A stretch of DNA of 64,000 bases from Spirosoma utsteinense (GCF_014282275.1 NZ_VFIA01000024.1:1-64000), one strand, 5' to 3'; counted from the first letter of the stretch, positions 41,391 through 49,877 are shown. A program made the numbers and translations. Notes: generated by a model from the letters alone, not told the origin.

Positions 41391-41760
41391 TATAAAAGAA
41401 CGTTAAGTTACCTACGGCTAACCCCGTCGTTGGGACAGCTACATGCAGTACTAAAATGGCAAAAAAACGTTAAGCGATAAGGACTAAAAGAGTAAGTCAC
41501 CGGCTAGATATTTAGTAATCGGCATCTATAGCCTATCTAACAAGTAAAACAAAGTGAGGGAACGGACACCCGCTGCGATTCGCCTGATTCCAGTTCCAGA
41601 CTAGCTGTATAACAGGCATGCAGACCACAAAAAACGTCATGAAGGAAAGTCGGCCACTTTTCCCCTGATCAACCTACCGTACAGGGAGAAACGCTATATT
41701 GCCTGACTACTTTTACGGACAAAAAACGCTTAAGTAATTGCGCAGAGTTAAACGGCACTT
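41391..41760. other. Intergenic region without a visible gene
   Basis: About 370 bases upstream of the ferritin-like operon. No plausible reading frame. It holds similar AT-rich motifs (AACGTTAAG near 41399 and 41467; AACGCTTAAG near 41726), which may be chance. Confidence 0.4.
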
Positions 41761-41883
41761 TGTTTATCATGGCTCCGGCCACCCGGTCCGAGGAACGAGG
41801 AATCTTCGGAGATGGCCAGAAAAGCCACACTTATCCGAAGATTCCTCGTTCCTCGGACCGGGTGGCCGGAGCCATGACAAACA
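41761..41883. repeat. 50-bp palindromic element, copy 2
   Basis: Arms 41761-41810 and 41834-41883 pair at 49 of 50 positions with a 23-base loop. The outer TTTRTCAT and inner GGAATCTTCGG are shared with the element at 39659-39752; the middle (GGCTCCGGCCACCCGGTCCG) is different. It ends 30 bases before the beta-lactamase remnant. Confidence 0.7.
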
Positions 41884-41912
41884 TACTTCAGTTCATTTTT
41901 GCTTGATTACTT

Positions 41913-42152
41913 ATGACCGACACGCCTGTCTATAAACTCTACGGCAAAACTGGCTGGGCCAGCAGCGGGGGAGAAACCGACGCTGACAAAGCCACACGCG
42001 ACATCGGCTGGTTCGTTGGCTATGTCGAGAAAGATGGTAACGTCTACTTCTTCGCTACGAACGTGGAGCACCCCGCGCCCGTACCCGACACGTTTATACC
42101 GGGTCGTCGGCGGATTACAGAAAAGATCCTGGCGGAGTTGAAACTGATTTGA
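41913..42152 (+). pseudogene. C-terminal remnant of a class D beta-lactamase
   Basis: The 79-residue frame reads like the last third of an OXA-type/BlaR C-terminal domain: YKLYGKTGWA contains the KTG motif, and RDIGWFVGYVEKDGNVYFFAT is the following conserved strand. The essential Ser-x-x-Lys and SxV motifs would lie upstream, but an in-frame TGA is at 41904 and the palindromic element starts at 41883. The gene is therefore truncated and cannot be an active enzyme. No upstream remnant is recognisable in any frame to 41400. Confidence 0.7.
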
Positions 42153-42185
42153 TTTCCCTACAAAACCTAACCCACCACTCCGTCT

Positions 42186-43085
42186 ATGCAATTTATATAC
42201 AGGTTAACGGTCATACTGGTTGTACTTTCCACATCCCTGGCGAAAGGTCAAAATGGTATCGTCGTCTTTCAGTCCGATTTTGGGTTGAAAGACGGTGCCG
42301 TGTCGGCCATGAAAGGCGTCGCGCTGGGTGTATCCCCATCACTAAAGCTGGAAGATCTTACCCACGAGATCCCGGCTTACAACATCTGGGAAGCGGCTTA
42401 TCGCCTGCACCAAACCGTTCCTTACTATCCAAAAGGGACCGTTTTCGTCTCCGTTTGCGACCCCGGCGTTGGTACCGAACGGCGATCGGTCGTGATGCTC
42501 ACAAAATCCGGCCACTACATCGTCACCCCCGACAACGGCACACTCACGCTGCTGGCCGAACACCTCGGCATTGCCGAAGTCCGGACAATCGATGAAGCCA
42601 TCAATCGATTGAAAAACTCAGGTGCCTCCTACACCTTCCACGGGCGCGATGTGTATGCCTATACCGCTGCCCGGCTGGCGGCACACATCATCCGGTTCCA
42701 GCAGATAGGTCCGAAACTAACTTCCGACATTGTCAGGCTGGATTATCAGAAAGCGGTTTATAAGAAAGAGGGAGTTGTGCAGGGAAACATTCCGGTACTC
42801 GATGTTCAATATGGCAACGTCTGGAGCAACATCCCCCGTACTCTGATCGACCAGCTTGGCGTGAAGTCAGGGGAATCGGTACGTGTTCAGATTTTCCACG
42901 GCGACACCACGTTATACAACAAGACGGTTCGGCTGGTAAACACCTTTGGCGAAGCCGCTTCGGGCGATGATGTAGCGTATATGAACAGCCTGCTCAACTT
43001 TTCGATAGCGGTTAACCAGGGTAACTTTTCTGAGAAGTACAACGTAATGAGCGGGCCCGCCTGGACTATTGTTGTAGGGAAATGA
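42186..43085 (+). CDS. Exported SAM hydrolase-like protein (DUF62)
   Basis: The 299-residue protein belongs to the SAM hydroxide adenosyltransferase / chlorinase-fluorinase family (DUF62). Features are VVFQSDFGLKDGAVSAMKG, VCDPGVGTERRSVV (the catalytic Asp and Arg) and TFHGRDVYAYTAARLA (His). Cytosolic members split SAM into adenosine and methionine. Here residues 1-22 (MQFIYRLTVILVVLSTSLAKG) form a signal peptide, placing it in the periplasm, where no SAM is expected. A different adenosyl substrate or a lost leader cleavage are possible. It follows the beta-lactamase remnant by 33 bases. Confidence 0.85.
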   Translation: MQFIYRLTVILVVLSTSLAKGQNGIVVFQSDFGLKDGAVSAMKGVALGVSPSLKLEDLTHEIPAYNIWEAAYRLHQTVPYYPKGTVFVSVCDPGVGTERRSVVMLTKSGHYIVTPDNGTLTLLAEHLGIAEVRTIDEAINRLKNSGASYTFHGRDVYAYTAARLAAHIIRFQQIGPKLTSDIVRLDYQKAVYKKEGVVQGNIPVLDVQYGNVWSNIPRTLIDQLGVKSGESVRVQIFHGDTTLYNKTVRLVNTFGEAASGDDVAYMNSLLNFSIAVNQGNFSEKYNVMSGPAWTIVVGK

Positions 43086-43136
43086 AGGCGTTAACCTGGT
43101 ATCAGGCGTGTAACCTGACACCATACCAACTTGCCA

Positions 43137-44969
43137 TTAAACCCCCTGCATAGTGCTCAACCGGCGGTAGAATCCTTCGTCGAGTGTCAGCAGCTCGTCA
43201 TGCCGACCGCGCTCGACGATGCGGCCCTGATTGACGACCAGAATCTCGTCGGCATGTTGAATGGTGCTTAGCCGGTGGGCAATAACGAGTGTCGTACGAT
43301 TTGCCATCAGGCGGGTCAGGGCCTCCTGTACAAGTTTCTCCGACTCGGTATCGAGTGCCGATGTAGCTTCGTCGAGGATCAGGATCGGCGGGTTTTTCAG
43401 GATAGCGCGGGCGATGCTGATCCGTTGCCGCTGACCGCCGGACAGTTTACCGCCCCGATCGCCGATGATGGTCTGGTAGCCGTTGCCCTGCGCCACAATG
43501 AAGTCGTGGGCATTGGCAATCCGGGCCGCTTCCATCACCTGAGCCTCGGTAGCGGGCGTGCCAAAAGCGATATTATTGAAGATCGTATCGTTGAACAGGA
43601 TACTTTCCTGGGTTACAATCCCCATCTGTCCCCGCAGAGATGCCATGGTGCAATCGCGCAGGTCGACGCCGTCGATGAGGATCTTGCCATCGGTTGGGTC
43701 GTAAAAACGCGGAATCAAATCGGCAATCGTCGACTTACCACCGCCCGATGAACCAACCAGCGCAATTGTCTTTCCCTTTTCCAAATCGAAGCTGATACTA
43801 CGCAGTACGGGCGTTTCGGGGTTATAGGCAAACGACACATTCTGCACCGAAATACGACCCTGAAAACCGGCCAGCGTTACCGCACCGGCTTTATCCTGAA
43901 TGGCCGGCTGGGTGTCGATGAGTTCGAGCACCCGTTCGCCCGAAGCCAAGCCCCGCTGCGATCCGCTGAACGCATTGGAAATATCCTTGGCGGGGCGGGT
44001 TACCTGCGAGAAAATAGCGATGTAAGCGATAAACTCAGCCGCCGTCAGGTCGGATTGCCCGCTCAGCACCAGCGACCCGCCATACAGCAAAATGCCCGAC
44101 ACGACAGCCACGCCCATCACTTCGGAAAAGGGCGAGGCCAGTTCGCGCCGGTAAGCCAGCGACCGTACCGCCTGCCGGTAGCCTTCGTTTTCGGTGCGGA
44201 ACTTGTCGAGAATAAAGCCTTCGGCTACGAAGCCCTTCACCACCCGCATACCGCCAAACGTCTCGTCAAGCAGACTAACCAGGCTACTCAGTCGCTGCTG
44301 CCCCGCCTGCGCGTCGCGCTTCATCCGGCGAACGAGCGTGGCTATGAACCCGCCCGACAGCGGAATCACCACGATAGCGAACAGCGTTAGTTTGACCGAG
44401 ATGCTGAGCAGCGCAATGATATAACCGATCAGCAAAAACACTTCTTTCGACGCGGCCGACATGGTGTTGGCAATGGAATTTTCGACTTCCTGTACGTCGG
44501 AGGTAGTACGTGAAATGAGGTTTCCTTTGCGCTCGTTGGAGAAGAAGCCAAGGTGAAGCTGGAGCGTTTGTGCGAAAACAGCCTCCCGCAACCGGGCCAC
44601 CATCCGCGCCTTGAACGTTTCCAACTGCCGGACCGAGAGGTACTTGAACAGGTTGCTAAACAGTACCGACGCCACAATAATGCCACATACGAACTGAAGC
44701 GCCCCAACTTTGCCGTAATCCCTGAATATTTGGGCGAAGTAATAACTGAACGCATTGGCGGGCGAGCTGGTCAGCGAGGGGGCTGGCTGGCTTAGCAACG
44801 TACGCATCTGCTCAGAGTCTACCTTGTCGAACAGGATGCTAAGCAGGGGAATAAGCAGCGTAAAATTAAGCACGCCAAACACACTGGCCATGAGCGAGGT
44901 CAACACAAAAGGCGTCAGGAAGCGCCCCAGCGGCTTGGCAAAAGAAAGTAATCGGAAGTAGGTTTTCAT
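43137..44969 (-). CDS. MsbA-like ABC exporter (fused permease/ATPase)
   Basis: The 610-residue half-transporter has six membrane helices (~15-320) and a C-terminal ATPase (~360-610): Walker A VGSSGGGKST, Q-loop VTQESILF, signature LSGGQRQRISIARAI, Walker B PILILDEATSALD and the H-loop IAHRLSTI. It resembles MsbA-type lipid or drug exporters that act as homodimers. The start ATG at 44969 lies only eight bases downstream of a perfect -7 box (44978-44985), so the mRNA may be nearly leaderless. ATG 44993 is rejected because it lies upstream of that box. Confidence 0.93.
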   Translation of the reverse strand: MKTYFRLLSFAKPLGRFLTPFVLTSLMASVFGVLNFTLLIPLLSILFDKVDSEQMRTLLSQPAPSLTSSPANAFSYYFAQIFRDYGKVGALQFVCGIIVASVLFSNLFKYLSVRQLETFKARMVARLREAVFAQTLQLHLGFFSNERKGNLISRTTSDVQEVENSIANTMSAASKEVFLLIGYIIALLSISVKLTLFAIVVIPLSGGFIATLVRRMKRDAQAGQQRLSSLVSLLDETFGGMRVVKGFVAEGFILDKFRTENEGYRQAVRSLAYRRELASPFSEVMGVAVVSGILLYGGSLVLSGQSDLTAAEFIAYIAIFSQVTRPAKDISNAFSGSQRGLASGERVLELIDTQPAIQDKAGAVTLAGFQGRISVQNVSFAYNPETPVLRSISFDLEKGKTIALVGSSGGGKSTIADLIPRFYDPTDGKILIDGVDLRDCTMASLRGQMGIVTQESILFNDTIFNNIAFGTPATEAQVMEAARIANAHDFIVAQGNGYQTIIGDRGGKLSGGQRQRISIARAILKNPPILILDEATSALDTESEKLVQEALTRLMANRTTLVIAHRLSTIQHADEILVVNQGRIVERGRHDELLTLDEGFYRRLSTMQGV

Positions 44970-44977
44970 TGTTGGCG

Positions 44978-44985
44978 CAAAGGTA
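44978..44985 (-). promoter_or_regulatory. -7 promoter element of ABC exporter
   Basis: Minus-strand TACCTTTG fully matches TAnnTTTG. It is only eight bases before the ATG at 44969, so transcription should start within a few bases of the start codon. Confidence 0.5.
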
Positions 44986-45004
44986 CGGCGCAATTACCGT
45001 TTCG

Positions 45005-45202
45005 CTAAGGGTTACCGGCGTCCCCAACCAACGAACGATACAGCTGCCAGCAGTCCTTTGCTACGTCGGGCCAGCTGAAGCCAGCCGCCCGCTTCTTCAT
45101 ACGGTCCTGACGCAGTTCGTTCTGCCCGAAATCATGCAGCCCATCGTGCAGAACTTTGGCCATATGCTCCGACTCGAAGTCCTCGACACACAAACACATC
45201 AC
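45005..45202 (-). pseudogene. Duplicated 3' fragment of a glycosyltransferase gene
   Basis: The frame encodes EDFESEHMAKVLHDGLHDFG and on to FSWPDVAKDCWQLYRSLVG, matching the C-terminus of the glycosyltransferase at 45747. 107 bases (45065-45171) are identical to 45798-45904; on both sides the DNA diverges while the protein stays similar (PDVAKDCWQLYRSL against PDIAGEYWTLYKRL). It is the tail of a second, related gene, cut off by the toxin gene. It has no own start region. Confidence 0.75.
45065..45171. repeat. 107-bp direct repeat, left copy
   Basis: Identical to 45798-45904 (offset 733). The two copies flank the toxin-antitoxin pair. This copy is in the glycosyltransferase fragment. Confidence 0.85.
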
Positions 45203-45486
45203 CGATTCTGCTCGCTTCTTGAATCAAGAAGATTGACAATCTTCAGTTGGTCGGGTAAAACCAGATAGCAAATAACCGTATACGGCTTCATGATCACCTG
45301 GCGAATAGCGGAAAGCTGGGGATGCTGTCGGCCCATTTGTGGCATGGCGGCTATGCTGTTCAGCACATTAAATAGACGATCTGTATACTTTTCGGCTACC
45401 TCGTCACCAAATGTATCCAGCAGATAACTGACAACCGCCCGGTAGTCCTCCTGGGCTTGGGACGTCCAGGCTATTTCCCGAGCCAC
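45199..45486 (-). CDS. RelE/ParE-family toxin
   Basis: The 95-residue protein fits the RelE/ParE fold: EIAWTSQAQEDYRAVVSYLL at the start, an Ala/Asn/Met helix and HPQLSAIRQVIMKPYTVICY leading to strands. ParE poisons gyrase and RelE cuts mRNA at ribosomes; the family is not resolved by eye, though the ParE group is more likely. It overlaps the antitoxin by 16 bases (ATG inside the antitoxin tail) and its own tail overlaps the truncated glycosyltransferase frame by four. Confidence 0.8.
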   Translation of the reverse strand: MAREIAWTSQAQEDYRAVVSYLLDTFGDEVAEKYTDRLFNVLNSIAAMPQMGRQHPQLSAIRQVIMKPYTVICYLVLPDQLKIVNLLDSRSEQNR

Positions 45487-45716
45487 TGACGTACCTGCGT
45501 CTTCATGGACTCATTCGAAATAACTTCCCCTCGTTGAGCCTGCTCCAGTGACGTTTGCATACGGCCAAGAAGATGGGGATCGGTGGTATCCAAAAGCAAA
45601 TGCTGCTGATCCATGTACAACGCTGCCACTGCGTAAAGGCTGACCAACGACTGATCGTCCTCGATCATATCGATCAATTGATGAAAACTCCGCCGGATAT
45701 CGTCTGTATGGGCCAT
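45471..45716 (-). CDS. Antitoxin of RelE/ParE pair
   Basis: The 81-residue protein precedes and overlaps the toxin gene, the usual antitoxin-first order. It is helical with an N-terminal RRSFHQLIDMIEDDQSLVSL and a C-terminal AQRGEVISNESMKTQVRQWL that resembles the toxin-binding tails of type II antitoxins. No clear ribbon-helix-helix motif is seen. ATG 45716 is preferred; 45737 is possible. Confidence 0.7.
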   Translation of the reverse strand: MAHTDDIRRSFHQLIDMIEDDQSLVSLYAVAALYMDQQHLLLDTTDPHLLGRMQTSLEQAQRGEVISNESMKTQVRQWLGK

Positions 45717-45746
45717 GTCTACCTCATTTACGTACACTCAAATATA

Positions 45747-46850
45747 CTACAAAACACCTGCCAACCTCTTGTACAACGTCCAGTATTCCCCCGCTATGTC
45801 GGGCCAGCTGAAGCCAGCCGCCCGCTTCTTCATACGGTCCTGACGCAGTTCGTTCTGCCCGAAATCATGCAGCCCATCGTGCAGAACTTTGGCCATATGC
45901 TCCGGCTCGAAATTCTCGAAATAATAGGCCTCCTTGCCCCCTACTTCGGGAAGGCTGGTCAGAGTAGAAATAAACACTGGCTTACCAAAGGCCATAGCCT
46001 CCACAACCGGCAGCCCGAATCCTTCGGAAAGGGAGGGAAACAGAAATGCTTCGCAATGGTCGTAGAGCCACAGTTTTGTTGCTTCATCGACCGAACCCGC
46101 CATGAACAACCGATCGGCAATGCCAAGTTTTTCGGCCTGCTCCCGTATGTGCTGCGCGTAGGGGTGACCGTCGGGCCCAGCCAGCACCAACCGGTAGTCG
46201 GGAAAAGCTTCCAGTAGCGGCAGCAGGGTGTGGACGTTCTTTTTGGGATGGATAACCCCGACAAAAAACAGAAAAGGGGAACGGGTAAACGAATCCAGTG
46301 CAGAATCAGCCGGCAAACTGGCGGGTGCCTTTTTCGGATCAACGGCGACACCGGTATAGACAACCGGAAACGGTACTGATTCAGGAATATGGAGGTGTTC
46401 CCTGACGACGGATGCGGTGTAAGCCGACCCCGCCGTCAGCAGCGACGCCTGATCGATTTTGCGCTGGAGACGGGCCAGCTTACGCCCTTTTTTAGCAGCC
46501 GAGTAATCCACACGCTCCAAAAAATTCAGGTCGTAGATGGTCAGCATCAGCTTCGCCGACTTGTTCCATACCGGACCAGGTAAATAAGACGAATCCTGAT
46601 GGAGGCAATGCCAAACATCATAGGTACCCTGAATCCAGAGCTTCCGTTGCCACGATGCTTCCACGTAAGTTACCGCATTTCCGAAAACGCCGGTTTGTCC
46701 TTTTGGAACCAGAAACGTCAGCTTCCACGGTTCGCCGTCGCGATCCTGGGGGCACTGGCGAACGAGTTCATGACCCAGGTGCAGGCAAACCTGACCCAAT
46801 CCGCTGTTGAGGTCGCGCAGGCGTTCGGCGTCGATAAAGAGAGATGGCAT
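45747..46850 (-). CDS. Group 1 (GT4) glycosyltransferase
   Basis: The 367-residue GT-B fold protein starts MPSLFIDAERLRDLNSGLGQ. The C-terminal half shows VGVIHPKKNVHTLLPLLEAF, LVLAGPDGHPYAQHI, and the donor-site FLFPSLSEGFGLPVVEAMAFGKP with the E-x7-E motif. Such enzymes transfer sugars from nucleotide donors in exopolysaccharide or lipopolysaccharide synthesis; acceptor unknown. Its 3' end is the right copy of the 107-bp repeat. ATG 46850 is chosen over 46892. Confidence 0.88.
   Translation of the reverse strand: MPSLFIDAERLRDLNSGLGQVCLHLGHELVRQCPQDRDGEPWKLTFLVPKGQTGVFGNAVTYVEASWQRKLWIQGTYDVWHCLHQDSSYLPGPVWNKSAKLMLTIYDLNFLERVDYSAAKKGRKLARLQRKIDQASLLTAGSAYTASVVREHLHIPESVPFPVVYTGVAVDPKKAPASLPADSALDSFTRSPFLFFVGVIHPKKNVHTLLPLLEAFPDYRLVLAGPDGHPYAQHIREQAEKLGIADRLFMAGSVDEATKLWLYDHCEAFLFPSLSEGFGLPVVEAMAFGKPVFISTLTSLPEVGGKEAYYFENFEPEHMAKVLHDGLHDFGQNELRQDRMKKRAAGFSWPDIAGEYWTLYKRLAGVL
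45798..45904. repeat. 107-bp direct repeat, right copy
   Basis: Identical to 45065-45171; inside the coding end of the intact glycosyltransferase. Confidence 0.85.
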
Positions 46851-46920
46851 TGGATTTCCTAATTTTGGCAAAAATGTGAAATCTTGGCCCATTCCTCCTC
46901 ATCAGGCCGTACAAATCCCG

Positions 46921-47580
46921 TTAATGAACGGTTTTCGCTATCGGCTGGGCCTGTTTCAGGCTGTTGGCGGGACCGCCAGACTGGCCTGCTGGCTCCCTAT
47001 GAATCACTTCATTGAGCAAGCCGGTACGCAAATTGAACACCCAGCCGTGCAGTGTTGGCATCTGATGACTGGCCCACATTTTTCGTACACTCTCGGTTTC
47101 AGCCAGGTTCAGGATCTGCTGTTTCACGTTTAGTTCGACCAGGCGGTCAAAGCGGGCGTGCGTATCCTCAATCTGGGTCAACTCGGCTTTGTGTTCCTGT
47201 TGAACATGATCGATGTTAACGAGCCATTGGTCGATCAGACCCAGTGGCTTACCCGCCATTGCCGCCTTCACACCCCCGCATTCATAGTGCCCGCAAACAA
47301 CCACATGCCGTACCTGCAGTACTTCTACCGCATACTGCACCACGCTCAACACGTTCAGGTCGCCGGGTACGACCAGATTCGCGATATTCCGGTGTACGAA
47401 CATTTCGCCTGGATCGGTACCCGTTATTTGCTCCGCCGACACCCGGCTGTCAGAACAGCCTATCCACAGAAAGTTAGGCTTCTGATCGGCGGCCAACGCA
47501 CTGAAGTACTGACTGTCGAGTTCGAGCTTATCCTGCACCCAGGACTTGTTATAGAGCAATAGTTTTTCAAACTCCAGCAT
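46921..47580 (-). CDS. Beta-class carbonic anhydrase
   Basis: The 219-residue cytosolic enzyme interconverts CO2 and bicarbonate. Zinc ligands are in LWIGCSDSRVSAEQ (Cys42, with Asp44 and Arg46 of the active-site dyad) and VVCGHYECGGV (His and Cys). It resembles Can of E. coli. The gene start overlaps the end of the SulP transporter gene by 14 bases, so the two form an operon for bicarbonate uptake and use. Confidence 0.94.
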   Translation of the reverse strand: MLEFEKLLLYNKSWVQDKLELDSQYFSALAADQKPNFLWIGCSDSRVSAEQITGTDPGEMFVHRNIANLVVPGDLNVLSVVQYAVEVLQVRHVVVCGHYECGGVKAAMAGKPLGLIDQWLVNIDHVQQEHKAELTQIEDTHARFDRLVELNVKQQILNLAETESVRKMWASHQMPTLHGWVFNLRTGLLNEVIHREPAGQSGGPANSLKQAQPIAKTVH

Positions 47581-49147
47581 GGCTTGGTAGATTTTGTTTG
47601 CGTTGAGTTACCTCGCGCAGTTCATAGCCAATACCCCGGGTTTGAGCGGTTTTGGCAAAATCAACCAGCAAGACATAAATATCATGGTCGATAAACGAAG
47701 CATACCGACCATCGACCAGCACAGAATCGCCCGGTTTGAACGAGCGCAGCGTCTCTTTCAGCTCTGGTTTGCTCAGGAAATAAATATCCTTCTGAAACTT
47801 CACCAGTACGTTTTTACCGTCGCGGATAACCCGAAAGGATGATTGCGAATTCGTGTAGAGGACGAACAGGTAACCAACAGCCAGACCGATCACAATACCC
47901 GTGAGCAGGTTGGTGAAGACAATACCCAGAACCGTAACGATGAATGGAATAAACTGACTTCGTCCCTCGCGGTAAACGGTCTTGAAAACGCCCGGACTGG
48001 CCAGCTTGAAACCTACCAGGATCAGTAGGGCCGCCACACAGGACAGCGGAATGTGATTGAGAACCGAACCTGCCAGAAATAACGACAGCAACAGAAGTAC
48101 CCCGTTGACGATGGTCGAAAGGCGGGACCGGGACCCGCCAAAGACGTTCGTCGATGTGCGCACAACGACTGATGTCACCGGCAGCCCTCCCACCAGGCCC
48201 GACAGTATATTACCGACGCCCTGCGCCACCAGTTCCTGGTTGGCCGACGATACCCGCCGAAGCGGATCGATCCGGTCAGTGGCTTCCAGGTTGATCAATG
48301 TTTCCAGACTGGCAACTAAGGCAATAGTCGCGGCAATGAGGTAAATACGGCTATCGGCCAGCACGCTGAAGTCAGGGTAATCGATGATCGATGCCAGACC
48401 CTTGTCGGCCGATAGGACGGGTATCCGCACCATGTGTTCGTTCGAATCGCCCAAATACCAGCCAGGCAGGTAATGGCCGAAAAGCTGGTTCAGGGCTATA
48501 CCAACGAGTACGACGATCAACGCAGACGGGAGTATTGTAAAAAAACGGATGCCCCGATTTGCCAGTCGGTTCCAGAAGACCAGAATGAGTAGAGAAACAA
48601 CGCTGATAGCCACAGCGCCGGGATTGGCCGTTACAACAGCCCGGTATAATTCGGATAGCGTATTTTCCTGGTCAGCCAGTTGCGTAAACTCAAATTCGCC
48701 CACATAATCACTATCCCGTCCCAGGGCGTGTGGAATCTGTTTCAGCACGATAACAAGGCCAATACCAACCAGCATGCCGGTGATGACCGAGTTTGGAAAG
48801 TAGCTGCTGAGTCGTCCCGCTTTCAGCAAACCCAGTCCGAGCTGAAAGATCCCGGCCAGCACAACTGCCACCAGAAACGCTTCGTAGGAGCCAATGCGGG
48901 CAATGGATTCGCCAACGATAACTGCCAAACCAGCCGCCGGACCGCTAACGCTGACATCCGAACCGGACAACACCCCAACAACGATACCGCCGATAATTCC
49001 CGCGACCAGACCAGCAAACAAGGGGGCACCCGACGCTAGGGCAATACCCAAACAAAGGGGTAAGGCTGCCAGATAAACCAGGGTTCCGGCAGTCAGATCA
49101 TTCGTTAAGTAAGCCGCACGATAGTGGCGTAAGCTTGAAAATGGCAT
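47567..49147 (-). CDS. SulP-family anion (bicarbonate) transporter
   Basis: The 526-residue inner-membrane protein has a SulP/SLC26 transport domain of ~12-14 helices with SGSDVSVSGPAAGLAVIVGE and GLVGGLPVTSVVVRTSTNV signatures, followed by a STAS-like C-terminal tail (~430-526). SulP carriers move sulfate or bicarbonate with Na+ or H+. Overlap with a carbonic anhydrase gene points to bicarbonate, as in BicA-type systems. A perfect -7 box lies 49-56 bases upstream. Confidence 0.9.
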   Translation of the reverse strand: MPFSSLRHYRAAYLTNDLTAGTLVYLAALPLCLGIALASGAPLFAGLVAGIIGGIVVGVLSGSDVSVSGPAAGLAVIVGESIARIGSYEAFLVAVVLAGIFQLGLGLLKAGRLSSYFPNSVITGMLVGIGLVIVLKQIPHALGRDSDYVGEFEFTQLADQENTLSELYRAVVTANPGAVAISVVSLLILVFWNRLANRGIRFFTILPSALIVVLVGIALNQLFGHYLPGWYLGDSNEHMVRIPVLSADKGLASIIDYPDFSVLADSRIYLIAATIALVASLETLINLEATDRIDPLRRVSSANQELVAQGVGNILSGLVGGLPVTSVVVRTSTNVFGGSRSRLSTIVNGVLLLLSLFLAGSVLNHIPLSCVAALLILVGFKLASPGVFKTVYREGRSQFIPFIVTVLGIVFTNLLTGIVIGLAVGYLFVLYTNSQSSFRVIRDGKNVLVKFQKDIYFLSKPELKETLRSFKPGDSVLVDGRYASFIDHDIYVLLVDFAKTAQTRGIGYELREVTQRKQNLPSHAGV

Positions 49148-49195
49148 GGTCTGAGACGATGAATGTACAGTACCGGTGAAAAACGATCACGCTTG

Positions 49196-49203
49196 CAAAG
49201 GTA
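49196..49203 (-). promoter_or_regulatory. -7 promoter element of SulP/carbonic anhydrase operon
   Basis: Minus-strand TACCTTTG fully matches TAnnTTTG, giving a leader of about 40 bases. Confidence 0.55.
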
Positions 49204-49415
49204 GGGCAGATTAAAAAGAGATTAATGGAAAAGTACCCCAGATAACAATCTTTATAAATATGAACTTAATTAATCTTAAAGCAGGCTGTTCACGATAAAA
49301 CCGGTTTAACGCGAATCGTCGACCGGTATACTTAAACGGTCTGGATGGATGGGCAGGAAACGTTACGGGATTGCTCACTTCTGGTAAAGTATATAGGTAT
49401 GGTCTTCTATAGTAG

Positions 49416-49423
49416 TATATTTG
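49416..49423 (+). promoter_or_regulatory. -7 promoter element of response-regulator gene
   Basis: TATATTTG fully matches TAnnTTTG, 28 bases before the ATG at 49452. Confidence 0.55.
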
Positions 49424-49451
49424 TTTACGAACTCACTACTTCATCAATCAC

Positions 49452-49877
49452 ATGTCGCTCAAAGGTCCTATAATCTCTATCGAAGACGATGAAGATGATC
49501 AATACCTGATCGAACAGACGATCAAAGAGCTTGACATCCCGAATGAAATCCGTTTTTTTCTGAACGGGAAAGAAGCGCTGACCTACCTCGAAACTACAGA
49601 AGAAAAACCCTTTCTGATTTTGTGCGATGTAAATATGCCGGTCATGAACGGGCTGGAACTCCGGCACCACATTAACGACAGTGTCTATCTACGACAGAAA
49701 TCCATCCCTTTCATCTATCTGACCACGGCGGCAAACCCCCAGCTTATTCAGGCAGCTTATGATGCTACCGTTCAGGGATTTTACAAGAAAGCGTCCAACT
49801 ATGTTGGTATGCGCGAGCAGATTCGCCTGATCGTTGAATACTGGCAAAGCTGCCTGCATCCCAACAAAGAACTTTAG
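49452..49877 (+). CDS. Single-domain response regulator (Rcp1-like)
   Basis: The 141-residue CheY-like protein has the acidic pair in IEDDEDDQYLI, the phospho-acceptor Asp59 in LCDVNMPVMNG, Thr in FIYLTTAA and Lys in GFYKKAS. It has no output domain. Small regulators of this type pair with bacteriophytochrome-like or PAS histidine kinases in Bacteroidota; the kinase is not adjacent. It has its own promoter and stands alone. Confidence 0.92.
   Translation: MSLKGPIISIEDDEDDQYLIEQTIKELDIPNEIRFFLNGKEALTYLETTEEKPFLILCDVNMPVMNGLELRHHINDSVYLRQKSIPFIYLTTAANPQLIQAAYDATVQGFYKKASNYVGMREQIRLIVEYWQSCLHPNKEL

Noticed and set aside
41398-41740. Repeated AACGTTAAG-like motifs upstream of the ferritin-like operon
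   Set aside because: Only 8-9 bases, irregular spacing, AT-rich context and no link to a promoter box; could be chance.
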